Source of the DNA: Gilvibacter sp.
GTDB taxonomy: Bacteria > Bacteroidota > Bacteroidia > Flavobacteriales > Flavobacteriaceae
Length of the DNA: 51,177 nucleotides
Direction of reading: 5' to 3'
NCBI RefSeq assembly: GCF_013214815.1
Contig: NZ_JABSPU010000005.1
Coordinates: 1-51,177, forward strand
Under the pieces are notes generated by a model, which was given only the letters and a program-made list of their open reading frames with translations, did not search any database and was not told where the DNA came from. Below are positions 50,406 to 51,177 of the stretch, piece by piece. The position numbers were made by a program, and so were the translations under genes. How positions within the stretch are numbered: the stretch's first letter is position 1; each line of letters starts with the position of its first letter.

Positions 50406-51177
50406 ATGAACCCTACCCACATTCTTCTTTTAATTGCCGGATACTTTGGAATTTTGATTCTGATCTCCTTTTTGACCAACAAAGGCGGCAGCAATGCAGA
50501 CTTCTTCAAAGCCAGTAATAAATCGCCTTGGTATGTAGTCGCCTTTGGCATGATAGGCGCCAGTTTAAGCGGCGTTACCTTCATTTCAGTACCTGGACAA
50601 GTAGCGGCTTCACAGTGCAGTTATTTTCAAGTTGTACTGGGTTATACGGTGGGTTATGCCGTGATTGGAATGATCCTAATGCCTCTGTATTACCGCCTTA
50701 ATTTGACTTCAATTTACGGCTATTTAAAAGTGAGATTTGGGGAAAAATCCTATAAAACAGGAGCCTCTTTTTTCCTGCTTTCACGTATAGTGGGTGCAAG
50801 TTTTAGACTTTATCTGGTTGCGAACGTGCTCCAATATCTCGTTTTTGACAAGATGCCGTTCATGGGTGGCACCGGAGTTCCCTTTGCCGTAACCGTGGCC
50901 ATTACCATACTTCTGATCTGGCTTTACACCTTTAAAAGCGGTATTAAAACCATTGTATGGACAGACACCTTGCAGACCTTATTCATGTTGATTGCGGTAG
51001 GAGTTGCCATTTATATCATTTCTTCGGATATGGGCTTGTCCTTAGGCGGGCTCACCAACACCATTGCAGAAAGCGATCTTTCTAAGATGTTCTTTTTTGA
51101 CGACTGGAAATCGGGTCAGCATTTTATCAAGCAATTCATTAGCGGCGGTTTTATTGCGAGTGTAATGACGGGCTTGG
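50406..51177 (+). CDS. Sodium:solute symporter, C-terminus beyond window edge
   Basis: The frame opens with ATG at 50406-50408 and stays open to the window end (257 residues). The start MNPTHILLLIAGYFGILILI is a membrane helix. The SSS-family segments GMIGASLSGVTFISVPGQVA, YLKVRFGEKSYKTGASFFLL and IKTIVWTDTLQTLFMLIAVG follow, with about seven membrane helices seen so far. Such carriers import sugars, amino acids or organic acids with sodium; the substrate is unknown. A reverse-strand frame over 50186-50584 is a shadow of this gene and the propeller gene. Confidence 0.92.
   Translation, partial: MNPTHILLLIAGYFGILILISFLTNKGGSNADFFKASNKSPWYVVAFGMIGASLSGVTFISVPGQVAASQCSYFQVVLGYTVGYAVIGMILMPLYYRLNLTSIYGYLKVRFGEKSYKTGASFFLLSRIVGASFRLYLVANVLQYLVFDKMPFMGGTGVPFAVTVAITILLIWLYTFKSGIKTIVWTDTLQTLFMLIAVGVAIYIISSDMGLSLGGLTNTIAESDLSKMFFFDDWKSGQHFIKQFISGGFIASVMTGL

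Noticed and set aside
50186-50584. 132-codon minus-strand frame across the 50.3-50.4 kb gap
   Set aside because: It overlaps the N-terminus of both the propeller and symporter genes, spans their promoter region and has no family features.

Overview
The window comes from the chromosome of a bacterium of the phylum Bacteroidota, most likely a marine member of the Flavobacteriaceae. The evidence is a protein with a type IX secretion C-terminal sorting domain (47812..50328), a bacillithiol gene (bshC), a DUF4295 mini-protein beside rpmG, flavobacterial gene orders such as pyrG-yidC and rpmB-rpmG-DUF4295-ftsY-rimO, and many upstream sites matching the Bacteroidota -7 element TAnnTTTG. I name no genus.

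Layout. 1-5.7 kb, minus strand: a DUF1800 gene cut by the window edge, a type II NADH dehydrogenase, and an M20 peptidase / DinB / dienelactone-hydrolase cluster in which two proteins carry Tat-like leaders. 5.9-7.2 kb, plus: an HTTM protein related to vitamin K-dependent carboxylase. 7.2-15.5 kb, minus: PEP carboxylase, a DUF2892 membrane protein behind a perfect CRP/FNR-type palindrome, an exported protein of unknown function, DUF1835, a nitronate monooxygenase-like flavoprotein, mnmA and a YwqK/MORN-like protein. 15.5-19.1 kb: yidC and pyrG. 19.2-23 kb: a LytS/LytTR two-component system, divergent from a small ExbB-like membrane protein and a serine hydrolase. 23-29.3 kb, minus: bshC, guaA, a four-LysM receptor-like protein, osmC, DUF922 and DUF3820, several with overlapping ends. 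29.5-37.2 kb: an M14 peptidase, a second serine hydrolase, a TPR lipoprotein, a glycosyltransferase and a Cys-cluster propeller lipoprotein. 37.2-41.4 kb: rimO, a third serine hydrolase on the opposite strand, ftsY, DUF4295, rpmG, rpmB. 41.5-47.7 kb, minus: cinA-like, orphan Hpt, FAH-family hydrolase, DnaQ-like exonuclease, an E2 acyltransferase, a family 2 glycosyltransferase and recR. 47.8-50.3 kb: the T9SS-secreted propeller protein. The window ends inside a sodium:solute symporter.

Most genes are housekeeping: nucleotide synthesis (pyrG, guaA), tRNA and ribosome modification (mnmA, rimO), membrane protein targeting (ftsY, yidC), anaplerosis (ppc), thiol biology (bshC, osmC) and repair (recR). 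Around them are envelope and exported proteins typical of flavobacteria. I see no insertion sequence, prophage, CRISPR array, rRNA, tRNA or defence island, and no stretch over 300 bases without a gene. I found no clear new multi-gene system. The best leads are small: the palindrome-controlled DUF2892 unit with a 31-residue mini-ORF, the LytS/LytTR plus ExbB-like divergon with a long leader hairpin, the exported DinB / dienelactone-hydrolase pair, the orphan Hpt protein, and the DUF3820 module found both alone and fused to an exonuclease.
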